The notes below the pieces were generated by a model. That model did no database searches and had not been told where the DNA came from. It saw nothing but the letters and a program-made list of their open reading frames with translations. DNA of 64,000 bases from Peptostreptococcaceae bacterium (GTDB lineage: Bacteria > Bacillota > Clostridia > Peptostreptococcales > Peptostreptococcaceae), in assembly GCA_902363255.1 (NCBI GenBank), contig CABIZO010000002.1, positions 310,001 through 374,000 on the forward strand. The letters are read 5' to 3'. The position numbers and the translations under genes were made by a program. Shown in pieces: positions 1 to 8,224 of this stretch (position 1 is the stretch's first letter; every line of letters begins with the position of its first letter).

Positions 1-2
1 GT

Positions 3-587
3 CCTAAAAATCCATTAGAAGCAATACTTGATGAATGTAAAGCTATGGTGCAAACTTATTATGACAGCCCTTTAGGAGATAAACATAAGAAGGATCAAAT
101 AAAAAGGATGCTGAACTTAGGGGAAGAAATGATAAAAAATACAGTAGAATATAAAGGAAGAAGATGTATCATTAATACAGAATTAAATTCAAGTAATTTT
201 TTAATTAATGGTGAAAATGATGATAACTATATAATAGATTGGGAAAAGCCAATACTAGGAGAACCTGCTCAAGACTTAGGTCATTTCCTTGCGCCAACAA
301 CAACATTTTGGAAAACAGATGTTATTTTATCAACAGAAGAAATAGAGAAATTTACTAAAGAGTATATAAAAGTTGTTGGAGATAGATTTAACACAAATGA
401 CATAGAAGATAGATTGAAACTATATCTTCCTATAACTTGTTTAAGAGGTATTACTTGGTGTGCTATGGCTTGGGTACAATATAAAGATCCAAATAAATTA
501 ATAAGAAATGAGTTTACAGCTAAGAAGCTAGATGATTATTTATCAGAAGAATTTTTAGATATGATAGAAGCTAGATATTTTAAATAA
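3..587 (+). CDS. APH/choline-kinase-like phosphotransferase, 5'-truncated by window edge
   Basis: The reading frame is open from base 3, so the gene begins outside the window; the first in-window Met (base 45) is probably internal. The C-terminal lobe of a kinase-like phosphotransferase is visible: a catalytic-loop equivalent INTELNSSNFLI followed about 20 residues later by IIDWEKP, then GEPAQDLGHFL. In the family the loop normally reads HGDxxxxN and the second motif carries the Mg-binding Asp. Here the loop His and Asp positions read Asn and Glu, while the Asn and the DWE Asp are kept. Substrate cannot be told (aminoglycoside, choline, thiamine and sugar kinases share the fold). It stands apart from the downstream genes by 129 bases. 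Confidence 0.7.
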   Translation, partial: PKNPLEAILDECKAMVQTYYDSPLGDKHKKDQIKRMLNLGEEMIKNTVEYKGRRCIINTELNSSNFLINGENDDNYIIDWEKPILGEPAQDLGHFLAPTTTFWKTDVILSTEEIEKFTKEYIKVVGDRFNTNDIEDRLKLYLPITCLRGITWCAMAWVQYKDPNKLIRNEFTAKKLDDYLSEEFLDMIEARYFK

Positions 588-716
588 TATTAAATACATA
601 CTTATAGAAAAAATCTATATAAGTAAAATTATATAATAAAATACAATTAGTATTTAAAATATAGACATGATAAAATAAATCTACCAAATCATAAAAATTT
701 AGGGAGAATAGTATTT

Positions 717-1433
717 ATGGAAGAAGTAAAAAGCAAAAAAAGTAATTTCTATGGTAAATTAGCAATTATAATTTTAATAATAGTTAGTATAGGAAGCTAC
801 TTTGTAATTCCAAGTGTAAAAACAACTTTTGATAATATAATTCTAATGTTTAAAAGTGGTGATTTTACAGTTGTTGGGGAATTTGTAAAATCTTATGGAC
901 CTTATGCTATGGCAGTATCTTTTATGTTAATGATATTACAATCTATAGCAGCACCACTACCTGCTTTCCTTATCACATTTGCCAATGCAAATCTATTTGG
1001 ATGGTGGCAAGGGGCGATATTATCATGGACAAGCGCCATGGCAGGAGCAGCAGTTTGTTTCTTTATTGCAAGGATTTTAGGACGTGATATTGCTGTAAAG
1101 TTAACAAGTAAAAGAGGTATTGATCAGGTGGATGAATTTTTCACTAAGTATGGAAAACAAAGTATATTAATAGCTAGACTTTTACCTTTTATGTCTTTTG
1201 ACCTTGTAAGTTATGCAGCAGGATTAACAGGTATGGGATTTTGGGGATTCTTTATAGCAACTGGAATTGGGCAATTACCAGCAACAATAGTTTACTCTTA
1301 TGTTGGAGGGATGTTAACTGGTGGAGCTAAGTTGCTTGTAACAGGACTATTGATTTTATTTGCTTTAACGATATTAATATTTTTAATGAAACAAGTTTAT
1401 ACTGATAAACAAAAAAAGAAGCAATTAAATTAA
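717..1433 (+). CDS. TVP38/TMEM64 (DedA-like, VTT domain) membrane protein A
   Basis: A 238-residue integral membrane protein with about five or six hydrophobic segments: one N-terminal (residues 14-32), a central VTT core and a C-terminal helix (about 205-225) ending in a Lys-rich tail. The core shows the family pattern LFGWWQGAILSW... with FFIARILGRD, then RLLPFMSFDL and AAGLTGMGFW. TVP38/VTT proteins are inner-membrane proteins implicated in lipid scrambling or ion/metabolite transport, but this subgroup has no firm function. AGGGAGA lies 9 bases before the ATG. It heads a run with a second VTT protein and an Fe-S protein, which matches the ydjX/ydjZ/ydjY set of E. coli as I remember it. 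Confidence 0.85.
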   Translation: MEEVKSKKSNFYGKLAIIILIIVSIGSYFVIPSVKTTFDNIILMFKSGDFTVVGEFVKSYGPYAMAVSFMLMILQSIAAPLPAFLITFANANLFGWWQGAILSWTSAMAGAAVCFFIARILGRDIAVKLTSKRGIDQVDEFFTKYGKQSILIARLLPFMSFDLVSYAAGLTGMGFWGFFIATGIGQLPATIVYSYVGGMLTGGAKLLVTGLLILFALTILIFLMKQVYTDKQKKKQLN

Positions 1434-1450
1434 AATAAATAGAAATTACT

Positions 1451-1495
1451 AATATCTCAAGGGCATTTACAAAATTACCTTGAGATATTATTTTG
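1451..1495 (+). terminator. Hairpin between the two VTT genes (possible attenuator)
   Basis: A perfect 12-bp stem: AATATCTCAAGG (1451-1462) pairs with CCTTGAGATATT (1478-1489), with a 15-base loop and a weak T-rich tail. It may terminate partly, so the following gene could be read through or have its own promoter. Confidence 0.5.
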
Positions 1496-1517
1496 TAATT
1501 TATAGAAGGAAGAAAAA

Positions 1518-2219
1518 ATGAAGAAAAATAGCATTTTAAAAGTAAGTGTTTTTGGAATTATAATTTTAGCTATAATTATTTTGAATAATCAATATGGATG
1601 GTCTGATTATATAAGTGACACTAAAAATTTCGATTTTGTTAAACAGATGGTAAATGATAACATATTACTTGCTATAGGTATTTATATAGTTTTGACTATT
1701 GTAGGATGTGTTGTATTAGCTATACCAGGAGTTACTTTTGCAGTTTTTGCGGGAATTTTATTTGGACCAGTTTTAGGAATATTTGCATGTTTGATTGCCA
1801 CGACTATAGGTGCATCTATGGCATTTATTGTAGGTAGATTTTTTTTGAAAGATATGATAAAACCCATGCTTGAGAAAAATGAAACTTTGAAGAAACTTCT
1901 TTTCAGTGACAATGATAAAAGCGATTTAATAATTTTAATGATTACTAGAATGATTCCCATATTTCCATATAACTTGCAAAACTTTGCATATGGAATAACA
2001 GATATAGGATTTTGTAAATATACAGCCTATACATTTATTTTCATGTTTCCAGGAGTATCTTTCTTTACTATAGGATCTGCAGGATTAACAGCAGGTGCTG
2101 ACAAATGGAAATACTTTATAATAGCAGGAGTATTAGCTATAATCGTAACCTTTACAGGTATGTTTATTCAAAGAAAATATCTAGGAAATAATAACGAGGT
2201 AGTAAAAAATGAAGAATAA
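1518..2219 (+). CDS. TVP38/TMEM64 (DedA-like, VTT domain) membrane protein B
   Basis: A 233-residue membrane protein, paralogous in type to the gene at 717 but not closely similar. An N-terminal anchor (residues 8-22) is followed by the VTT core: FAGILFGPVLGIFACLIATTI, then IVGRFFLKD, RMIPIFPYNLQN and FAYGITDIGF, and a last helix near residues 200-217. AGAAGGAAG gives the ribosome binding site. Its 3' end overlaps the Fe-S gene by 11 bases, so the two are almost certainly translationally coupled. Paired VTT proteins next to an Fe-S protein suggest a membrane transport or redox module; the substrate is unknown. Confidence 0.85.
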   Translation: MKKNSILKVSVFGIIILAIIILNNQYGWSDYISDTKNFDFVKQMVNDNILLAIGIYIVLTIVGCVVLAIPGVTFAVFAGILFGPVLGIFACLIATTIGASMAFIVGRFFLKDMIKPMLEKNETLKKLLFSDNDKSDLIILMITRMIPIFPYNLQNFAYGITDIGFCKYTAYTFIFMFPGVSFFTIGSAGLTAGADKWKYFIIAGVLAIIVTFTGMFIQRKYLGNNNEVVKNEE

Positions 2220-3186
2220 AGCGCAAGATTGTATTCATTGCAACTTATGTACTAAAAATTGTGATTTCTTAAAAAAATATAATATGGATTTGGAAGTTTT
2301 TTCAAAAAGGGAAGATTTAGCTTATAATTGTTTTCTTTGTGGAAAATGTAAAACTGTTTGCCCTAAAGATATTGATGGAAAAGAAATTGCTTTAAGTATG
2401 AGAAAAGAGAAAGTCAAAAATAATAGCAATATTATAATAGATAAGGATTATAAAATGCTTTTAAAAGAAAAAAATCCTTATATTTTTGCCAATTATAAAA
2501 ACTCGAATAAAAAATCTGTATTATTTCCAGGATGCAACTTCCTATCCTTCTTTCCTAAAACAGGGAAAATGCTAATAAATGAACTAAAAAAATATGATAT
2601 TGGTGTTATTTTTGATTGCTGTCAAAAGCCAATAGAAGAATTAGGTTTGGAAGAAGATGCAAATAAAAATTTACAAATTTTAAGAAATAAAATAAAAGAA
2701 GGTAATATTGAAGAAATTATAGTAGTATGTCCAAACTGTTATTATTTTTTAGGTGAGAAACTAGATGTTAAGATAGTAACAATTTATGAAAAGTTAAAAG
2801 AACTTAATTTAGGACAATCTATAGAAGAAGAATATTTGTCTATTTATTATCCTTGCCCAGATAGAGAGGAAAAACTATTCTTTAATACCATAAAACCTTT
2901 TTTAGAAGGGGAAATAAAGAATTCATTTAAAGATACTCAGTGTTGCGGGCTGGGGGGATGTGCCAGTGCTAAGGAAAGAGAAATCTCAACAAACTTTGCA
3001 AAATCAGTAAATTTAGCAGGTGAAGAAAAGTTATTTACATATTGTGCATCTTGTGTAGGAAACTTTAAAAGAAAGGGATTTTCAAATTCTTATCATATAC
3101 TTCCGCTAGTATTAAAGGTGAAAGAAGAGGTACCATTGGGGATGAAATCTTTATTTAATAGGGCAATGTTTAAATTTAATAAATAA
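2209..3186 (+). CDS. 4Fe-4S/CCG-domain oxidoreductase-like protein
   Basis: A 325-residue soluble protein. Two 4Fe-4S binding motifs lie at the N-terminus: Cys 8, 11, 14, 18 and Cys 41, 44, 47, 51 (the second followed by Pro). The rest is a CCG/heterodisulfide-reductase-D-like region with PGCNF, FDCCQKP, VCPNCYYF, YYPCPD and QCCGLGGC, ending YCASCVGNF. This architecture occurs in GlpC, LutA/YkgE and HdrD-type electron-transfer proteins, which bind a non-canonical 4Fe-4S cluster through the CCG motifs. There is no membrane segment, so it probably acts with the VTT proteins on the cytoplasmic face. The start overlaps the previous gene by 11 bases. E. coli YdjY, an Fe-S protein between two VTT genes, is the closest contextual parallel. 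Confidence 0.85.
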   Translation: MKNKAQDCIHCNLCTKNCDFLKKYNMDLEVFSKREDLAYNCFLCGKCKTVCPKDIDGKEIALSMRKEKVKNNSNIIIDKDYKMLLKEKNPYIFANYKNSNKKSVLFPGCNFLSFFPKTGKMLINELKKYDIGVIFDCCQKPIEELGLEEDANKNLQILRNKIKEGNIEEIIVVCPNCYYFLGEKLDVKIVTIYEKLKELNLGQSIEEEYLSIYYPCPDREEKLFFNTIKPFLEGEIKNSFKDTQCCGLGGCASAKEREISTNFAKSVNLAGEEKLFTYCASCVGNFKRKGFSNSYHILPLVLKVKEEVPLGMKSLFNRAMFKFNK

Positions 3187-3222
3187 TAAAAATGTATTAT
3201 TAAAAACTTAAGGAGTAAGAGG

Positions 3223-4446
3223 ATGAAAAAAATTTTAGCAATTATAATGAGTGCAATAATGATGTTATCTATGGTAGCTTGTGGGAAAAGCAATGATACT
3301 GCTACAAATGTAGATGATATGAAATGGGAAGAGATATTAGAAGAAGCAAAAGGTAGTACAGTTACATTTTATGGATGGGGTGGAGACGAAGATTTAAATA
3401 CTTGGTTAGACGATGTTTTCGCACCAAAAATGAAAGAAAAATATGATATAACAATGGAAAGAGTTCCTATGGATATAGACCAAGTACTTAGTCAATTATC
3501 TGGTGAATTACAAGCAGGTGAAGAAGACGGAAGTATAGATATGATATGGATAAATGGGGAAAACTTCAAGTCAGCTAAAGAAAATGATATGCTTTATGGA
3601 GCTTTCTTAGATAAACTTCCAAATGCAGAAAAATATCTTGATTTAGATGCAGATGAAAATAAATATGACTTTGGTTACCCAACTGAAGGCTATGAAGCGC
3701 CTTATGGAAAAGCTCAATTAGTATTTATGCATGACAGCGCAGTTACAAGTGATGCACCAGCAAGTACAGAAGAATTATTAGAATTTGCTAAGGCAAATAA
3801 AGGAAAAGTTACATACCCAGCTTTACCTGATTTTACAGGAAGTGCTTTTGTTCGTAATGTAATATATGATATTTGTGGATATGAACAATTCCAAGACATG
3901 GAAGAAGATAAAGAAACAGTTAAAAAAGCTATACAACCAGCTCTTGATTATCTAGTTGAATTAAATCAATATTTATGGAATGAAGGTAAATCTTTCCCAT
4001 CAGATTCAACTCAATTAGACAATATGTTTAAAGATAATGAAGTAGTAATGAACATGACTTATACAGCTTATGCAGTTGCTAGAGGAATAGAAAATGGAAG
4101 TTATACTGATACTACTAAAACATTCTTATTTGATAAAGGAACTATAGGAAATACAAATTATATGGCAATAGCTAAAAACAGTGGAAATAAAGCTGGAGCG
4201 ATGGTTGCTATAAATGAAATGATAAGTGCAGAAATACAAGCATCAAGACTTGCAAACTTAAAAACTATACCTGTAGTTGATAATAATAAATTAAGCGATG
4301 AAGAAAAAGCAGAATTTGATAAAGCTGACATAGGAAAAGGTACAATACCTCAAGATGAGTTATTAGCAAAAAGGCTTCCTGAAATGCCAGCTGGTTTAGT
4401 TCCAATAATCGAAGAAATATGGTTAGAAGAGGTTGTTGGAAAATAA
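3223..4446 (+). CDS. ynjB: YnjB-type ABC transporter substrate-binding lipoprotein
   Basis: A 407-residue lipoprotein with a signal peptide ending in a lipobox (SMVAC, lipid-modified Cys 20). The mature part is a periplasmic-binding-protein type 2 fold and reads like E. coli YnjB along its length: VTFYGWGGDEDLN, ITMERVPMD, IDMIWINGENF, LYGAFLDKLPN and GYEAPYGKAQLV. The YnjB family is related to ThiB and to iron/polyamine binders, but its ligand is not established. AAGGAG precedes the ATG by 8 bases. The stop codon overlaps the ATG of the first permease (TAATG), so binding protein, permeases and ATPase form one operon, probably continuing from the Fe-S gene 36 bases upstream. Confidence 0.9.
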   Translation: MKKILAIIMSAIMMLSMVACGKSNDTATNVDDMKWEEILEEAKGSTVTFYGWGGDEDLNTWLDDVFAPKMKEKYDITMERVPMDIDQVLSQLSGELQAGEEDGSIDMIWINGENFKSAKENDMLYGAFLDKLPNAEKYLDLDADENKYDFGYPTEGYEAPYGKAQLVFMHDSAVTSDAPASTEELLEFAKANKGKVTYPALPDFTGSAFVRNVIYDICGYEQFQDMEEDKETVKKAIQPALDYLVELNQYLWNEGKSFPSDSTQLDNMFKDNEVVMNMTYTAYAVARGIENGSYTDTTKTFLFDKGTIGNTNYMAIAKNSGNKAGAMVAINEMISAEIQASRLANLKTIPVVDNNKLSDEEKAEFDKADIGKGTIPQDELLAKRLPEMPAGLVPIIEEIWLEEVVGK

Positions 4447-5312
4447 TGAAAAAGAAATATACGCCTTATATGTTATTAATACCACAAATATTACTTTTAG
4501 TAATATTTGTGATAGGGCTTATTAATGGAATCACTCAAAGTTTTGGGGTGATTCCTACTTTTGGTTTAGAAGAGCCCACACTAAAGTATTACAAAGAAGT
4601 ACTTTCATCACCTCAAATGAAATCTTCAATTTTATTTAGTTTATATATTGCATTTACATCATCAATGTTTTCAGTTGTAGTGGGAACATTAATTTGTGTG
4701 ATAATAGTAATAAATAAAAAAACTAAATGGATGTATGAAAAATTAATTGAAATTCCTATTATAGTTCCACATATAGTTGTGGCTATTTTTATATTAAATA
4801 TTTTTTCAAAAAGTGGACTAATGGCAAGGGTTCTAGCATCACTTGGTTTTATTTCTACACAAGATCAGTTTTTAAATTTGGTTTATGACAAATATGGAAT
4901 AGGAATAATATTAGCTTACTTATGGAAGGAGATACCTTTTATAATTTATTTTGTTTTAGCTATTATGTCAAATATAAATGACAGTTTAGGACAAGCAGCA
5001 GTAAATTTAGGTGCTAGTAAGTATCAAACATTTAAAAGAATAACTCTACCTTTATGCAAAAATACAATTTTAAGTGGATTTTTAATTATATTTGTATTTT
5101 CTTTAGGAGCATATGAAATACCACAGTTATTGGGTCCAACATTGCCTAAAGCATTACCTGTTCTTTCGTATATTCAATATATACATCCAAATTTACAAAA
5201 TAGACCTTATGCTATGGCATTGAACGGAATTATAATTATAATTTCTTTAATAGCAGCGGTTATTTATTATAATTTGATAAAAAATAATATATCATCAATG
5301 AAAGAAGAGTAG
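4446..5312 (+). CDS. ABC transporter permease, first subunit (N-half of YnjC type)
   Basis: A 288-residue permease with about six transmembrane helices and the EAA loop (AAVNLGASKYQTFKRITLPL) that docks on the ATPase. I start it at 4446 (MKKKYTPYM), overlapping the previous stop, rather than at an upstream in-frame ATG (4419) inside the binding-protein gene; GAAGAGG at 4426-4432 lies 13 bases upstream, so coupling probably helps initiation. In E. coli, YnjC is one long protein containing two permease halves; here the halves are separate genes. It belongs to the thiamine/iron/spermidine type (binding-protein-dependent transport, BPD_transp_1). Confidence 0.88.
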   Translation: MKKKYTPYMLLIPQILLLVIFVIGLINGITQSFGVIPTFGLEEPTLKYYKEVLSSPQMKSSILFSLYIAFTSSMFSVVVGTLICVIIVINKKTKWMYEKLIEIPIIVPHIVVAIFILNIFSKSGLMARVLASLGFISTQDQFLNLVYDKYGIGIILAYLWKEIPFIIYFVLAIMSNINDSLGQAAVNLGASKYQTFKRITLPLCKNTILSGFLIIFVFSLGAYEIPQLLGPTLPKALPVLSYIQYIHPNLQNRPYAMALNGIIIIISLIAAVIYYNLIKNNISSMKEE

Positions 5313-5320
5313 GTGATAAG

Positions 5321-6130
5321 ATGAAAAAAAATAAAATTAATAAGATAATTTTAATTCTAATAGGCATATGCATATTATTACCAATAGTAAATCTGATAAT
5401 ATGGGCATTTACAGAGAGGTGGGCTTGGCCAGATTTATTGCCTCAGACTTACTCTTTAAGAGCAATAAATGAGATTTTCTCACGAAAAAGTGAAATGAGT
5501 AGGCTCTTTATGTCAAGTATAATACTATCTTTGATAGTTGCCATATTATCTGTAATTATAGGACTTATGACATCAAGAGCCTTTGTTTTCTATAATTTTA
5601 AATTTAAGAAACAACTTTACTTTTTCACATTATTGCCGTTTTTAATACCATCTACAGTATTTGCAATGGGAATACATGTAATGTTTATAAAGTGGGGACT
5701 TAGTAATAGCATACTGGGAGTAATTATAGTTCATTTGATTTACTCATTACCTTATGCAACAAGACTTCTCATGGATGGAACTATAGCTGTTGGCAATAAA
5801 TTGGAAGAACAAGCGAAAGTACTTGGAGCAACGCCTATTCAAGCTTTCACTAAAACCACACTGCCAATTTTGTCACCAGTGATTTTGTCATCACTAAGTA
5901 TGTCATATATAGTATCTTTTAGTCAGTATTTTTTAACTTTACTAATAGGTGGGGGGAAAGTTAAGACATTTGCAATAGTAATGTTTCCTTATTTATCAGG
6001 AGGAGATAGAAATATGGCATCAACATACTCTTTAGTATTTTTAGGTATAACAATAATAATATTTGGTATTTTTCAACTGGCAGTTTCTAAGATTAATAAA
6101 AATATAAATGGAGACTTCTATGGTGTTTAG
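5321..6130 (+). CDS. ABC transporter permease, second subunit (C-half of YnjC type)
   Basis: A 269-residue permease with six predicted membrane helices. The EAA loop reads EEQAKVLGATPIQAFTKTTL. AGGTGAT 6 bases before the ATG serves as ribosome binding site, and only 8 bases separate it from the first permease, so the two are co-translated and should form a heterodimer. It is the partner of the gene at 4446 and of the ATPase that follows 16 bases later. Nothing in the membrane part tells the substrate. Confidence 0.88.
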   Translation: MKKNKINKIILILIGICILLPIVNLIIWAFTERWAWPDLLPQTYSLRAINEIFSRKSEMSRLFMSSIILSLIVAILSVIIGLMTSRAFVFYNFKFKKQLYFFTLLPFLIPSTVFAMGIHVMFIKWGLSNSILGVIIVHLIYSLPYATRLLMDGTIAVGNKLEEQAKVLGATPIQAFTKTTLPILSPVILSSLSMSYIVSFSQYFLTLLIGGGKVKTFAIVMFPYLSGGDRNMASTYSLVFLGITIIIFGIFQLAVSKINKNINGDFYGV

Positions 6131-6146
6131 AAATTAGGTGAAATAA

Positions 6147-7166
6147 ATGAGTTTAAAATTAGAAAAGATAAAAGTAAATATGGGAGGAAATGAAATCCTT
6201 CATAATATAAATTTAAGTATGAATAAGGGAGAGTTTATTTCTCTTTTAGGTCCATCAGGTTGTGGTAAAAGTACACTATTAAAAACTATAGCAGGATTAA
6301 ACGATTTACAAGAGGGAAAAGTTATTTTATTTGGAAATGAAATTCAAAATATACCTCCTGAAAAAAGAGGTACAGTAATTGTTTTTCAAGATTTAAGATT
6401 ATTTCCTCATTTATCAGTGGAAAAAAATATTGCCTTTGCTATGAATTTAAATAAAGTAAATAAAAAAGAACAAAAAGAAGTAGTGAAAAAGCTACTAAAA
6501 GATGTTCAGTTGGAAGGTTTTGAAAATAGAAAAATAAAAGAATTATCAGGCGGACAAATGCAAAGGGTGGCTCTTGCTAGAGCTCTAGCTGCAAACCCAA
6601 ATATTTTGCTACTTGATGAACCTTTTTCAGGTTTAGATGAGAAACTAAGGATAGAGATGGGTCAACTTGTGAAAAAGCTACAAAGAGAAAATAATATGAC
6701 AATGATATTAGTTACTCACGATAAAAATGAGGCTTTACAGCTTTCAGATAGAATAGCTCTTATGATGCATGGAGACATAATTCAGTATGATACATCTTAT
6801 AATATTTATACTTCACCATCTTCCAAAGAAGTAGCTAATTACTTTGGTAAAAATAATTATTTTATTGGAACAGTTGAAAATAAAATATTTAAGTCGGATT
6901 ACTTTGAAGTAAAATGTGATAAAAATGATGGTAATTATGAAGCTATGATAAGACCAGCAAGTATTATTATAGATAATAATAAAAGTGATTTTCAAATCGA
7001 AGAAATTACTTATTTGGGTGATTTTGTGGAAATTACATTAAAAAAAGATGAAAAAGAAATTTTAGTTAAATCAAGTGCAGATATATTAAGCAAAGATTGT
7101 TTTAAAATAGGAAATAAAGTAGGTATAATAATAAAAGAAGAAGAGATTACTTATTTTGAAATATAG
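6147..7166 (+). CDS. ABC transporter ATP-binding protein (YnjD type, with C-terminal extension)
   Basis: A 339-residue ATPase. Walker A is GPSGCGKST (residues 35-43), the Q-loop follows in VFQDLRLFPH, the signature is LSGGQMQRVALARAL, Walker B is ILLLDEP and the switch His is in VTHD. Residues about 245-339 form a TOBE-like regulatory domain of the kind found in thiamine, iron and polyamine importers; E. coli YnjD is shorter. It energises import through the permeases at 4446 and 5321. The distance to the nucleoside hydrolase is 59 bases without an obvious terminator, so the hydrolase may belong to the same transcript. Confidence 0.9.
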   Translation: MSLKLEKIKVNMGGNEILHNINLSMNKGEFISLLGPSGCGKSTLLKTIAGLNDLQEGKVILFGNEIQNIPPEKRGTVIVFQDLRLFPHLSVEKNIAFAMNLNKVNKKEQKEVVKKLLKDVQLEGFENRKIKELSGGQMQRVALARALAANPNILLLDEPFSGLDEKLRIEMGQLVKKLQRENNMTMILVTHDKNEALQLSDRIALMMHGDIIQYDTSYNIYTSPSSKEVANYFGKNNYFIGTVENKIFKSDYFEVKCDKNDGNYEAMIRPASIIIDNNKSDFQIEEITYLGDFVEITLKKDEKEILVKSSADILSKDCFKIGNKVGIIIKEEEITYFEI

Positions 7167-7225
7167 ATTTTAATTTTAAATACAAATTAATTGAATTAAT
7201 AATTAAAACTGAAAGAGGATAAAAA

Positions 7226-8092
7226 ATGAAGAATGTAATATTTGACTGTGATAATACTTATGGAGTGCCAGACTGTGATGTGGATGATGGTCTTACGTTA
7301 ATATATTTACTGGGAAATAAAGATGTAAATTTATTAGGAGTTACAACAACTTATGGAAATAACAATGTAGAAGTAGTTTATCCTAATACTATAAAGATGG
7401 CAAAAGATTTAAAGGTTGAAAATTTACCTATTTTAAAAGGAGGAGCAAATCCTACTGATTTAGATAATGAAGCCAGTGATTATTTAGTTGAAATGGCAAA
7501 TAAATATGAAGGAGAATTATCCATATTAGCAACTGGATCTTTAACTAATCTGTATGGAGCTTATTTAAAAGATAATAACTTTTTTGAAAAAGTAAAAGAA
7601 ATTGTATTAATGGGTGGAATAACTGAGCCTCTTATATTTGCTAAAAGACAAATGGATGAGCTTAATTTCTCTTGTGACCCAATGGCAACATATACGGTTT
7701 TAACTAAGGGGAGAAATGTTTCTGTGATTACAGGGAATAATTGCCTTAAAGTACTTGTAACTAGAGAAGACTATGAAAGAGAGTTAAATGACTATTTCAA
7801 TCCTATAGTTCCATATATAAAGGAAAAAGTAGATTATTGGTTTGATTATAACTTTGAAAACTATGGTATTAACGGTACTTATAACTGGGATGTTACAGCA
7901 GCAGTATATTTAATGAGACCAGAGTTTTTTAAGAATGATAGATATAAAATGAAGTTGAGTGTTGAAGATTTAAAAAGAGGTTTTTTAAATGTTAATGAAG
8001 ACAATAACTGTGTATTAAATCTTCCTATAATAGATAACGAAGAGCTTTATAACAAAGATATTTATGATACATGGAAAAGTATTGAGATATAA
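7226..8092 (+). CDS. Inosine/uridine-type nucleoside hydrolase, divergent
   Basis: A 288-residue member of the nucleoside hydrolase (IunH) fold, which hydrolyses N-glycosidic bonds of ribosides using a bound Ca ion held by an Asp-rich N-terminus. The family motif is DxDxxxDD; here it reads DCDNTYGVPDCDVDDG (Asp 7, 9, 16, 18, 20, 21), so about seven residues are inserted before the DD pair. Further family signatures: LLGVTTTYGN, ILATGSLTNL, IVLMGG, NFSCDPMAT, and WDVTAAVYL with the late Asp. AAGAGGA lies 8 bases upstream. Linked to the ABC importer, it suggests that the imported compound is a nucleoside-like or N-glycosidic metabolite, but this is inference. Confidence 0.82.
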   Translation: MKNVIFDCDNTYGVPDCDVDDGLTLIYLLGNKDVNLLGVTTTYGNNNVEVVYPNTIKMAKDLKVENLPILKGGANPTDLDNEASDYLVEMANKYEGELSILATGSLTNLYGAYLKDNNFFEKVKEIVLMGGITEPLIFAKRQMDELNFSCDPMATYTVLTKGRNVSVITGNNCLKVLVTREDYERELNDYFNPIVPYIKEKVDYWFDYNFENYGINGTYNWDVTAAVYLMRPEFFKNDRYKMKLSVEDLKRGFLNVNEDNNCVLNLPIIDNEELYNKDIYDTWKSIEI

Positions 8093-8152
8093 TGATATCC
8101 TATCAAAATAATATGATAATTAATGAGTAAAAAATTTAAATATGATATTATA

Positions 8153-8197
8153 AAATTAGCTAATAAGTTAGTCCATACTTTATTAGCTAATTTTTTT
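8153..8197 (+). terminator. Rho-independent terminator after the nucleoside hydrolase
   Basis: A perfect 14-bp stem (8153-8166 with 8180-8193, AAATTAGCTAATAA and its complement), a 13-base loop and a run of T (8191-8197). It closes the ABC/nucleoside hydrolase operon. Confidence 0.85.
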
Positions 8198-8224
8198 ATA
8201 AATTAAGGGGGAATATAAGAAGAT

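Noticed and set aside
1682..1960. Open frame on the - strand opposite the second VTT gene, and many similar antisense frames (for example 8989-9297, 44260-44709, 46829-47164, 57283-57600)
   Set aside because: They lie wholly or mostly opposite well-supported genes, lack ribosome binding sites and have composition typical of complementary strands of A+T-rich genes.
4419..4445. Upstream start for the first permease (MVRRGCWKI)
   Set aside because: It overlaps the end of the binding-protein gene and gives an N-terminus unlike permeases; ATG 4446 at the TAATG overlap is better.
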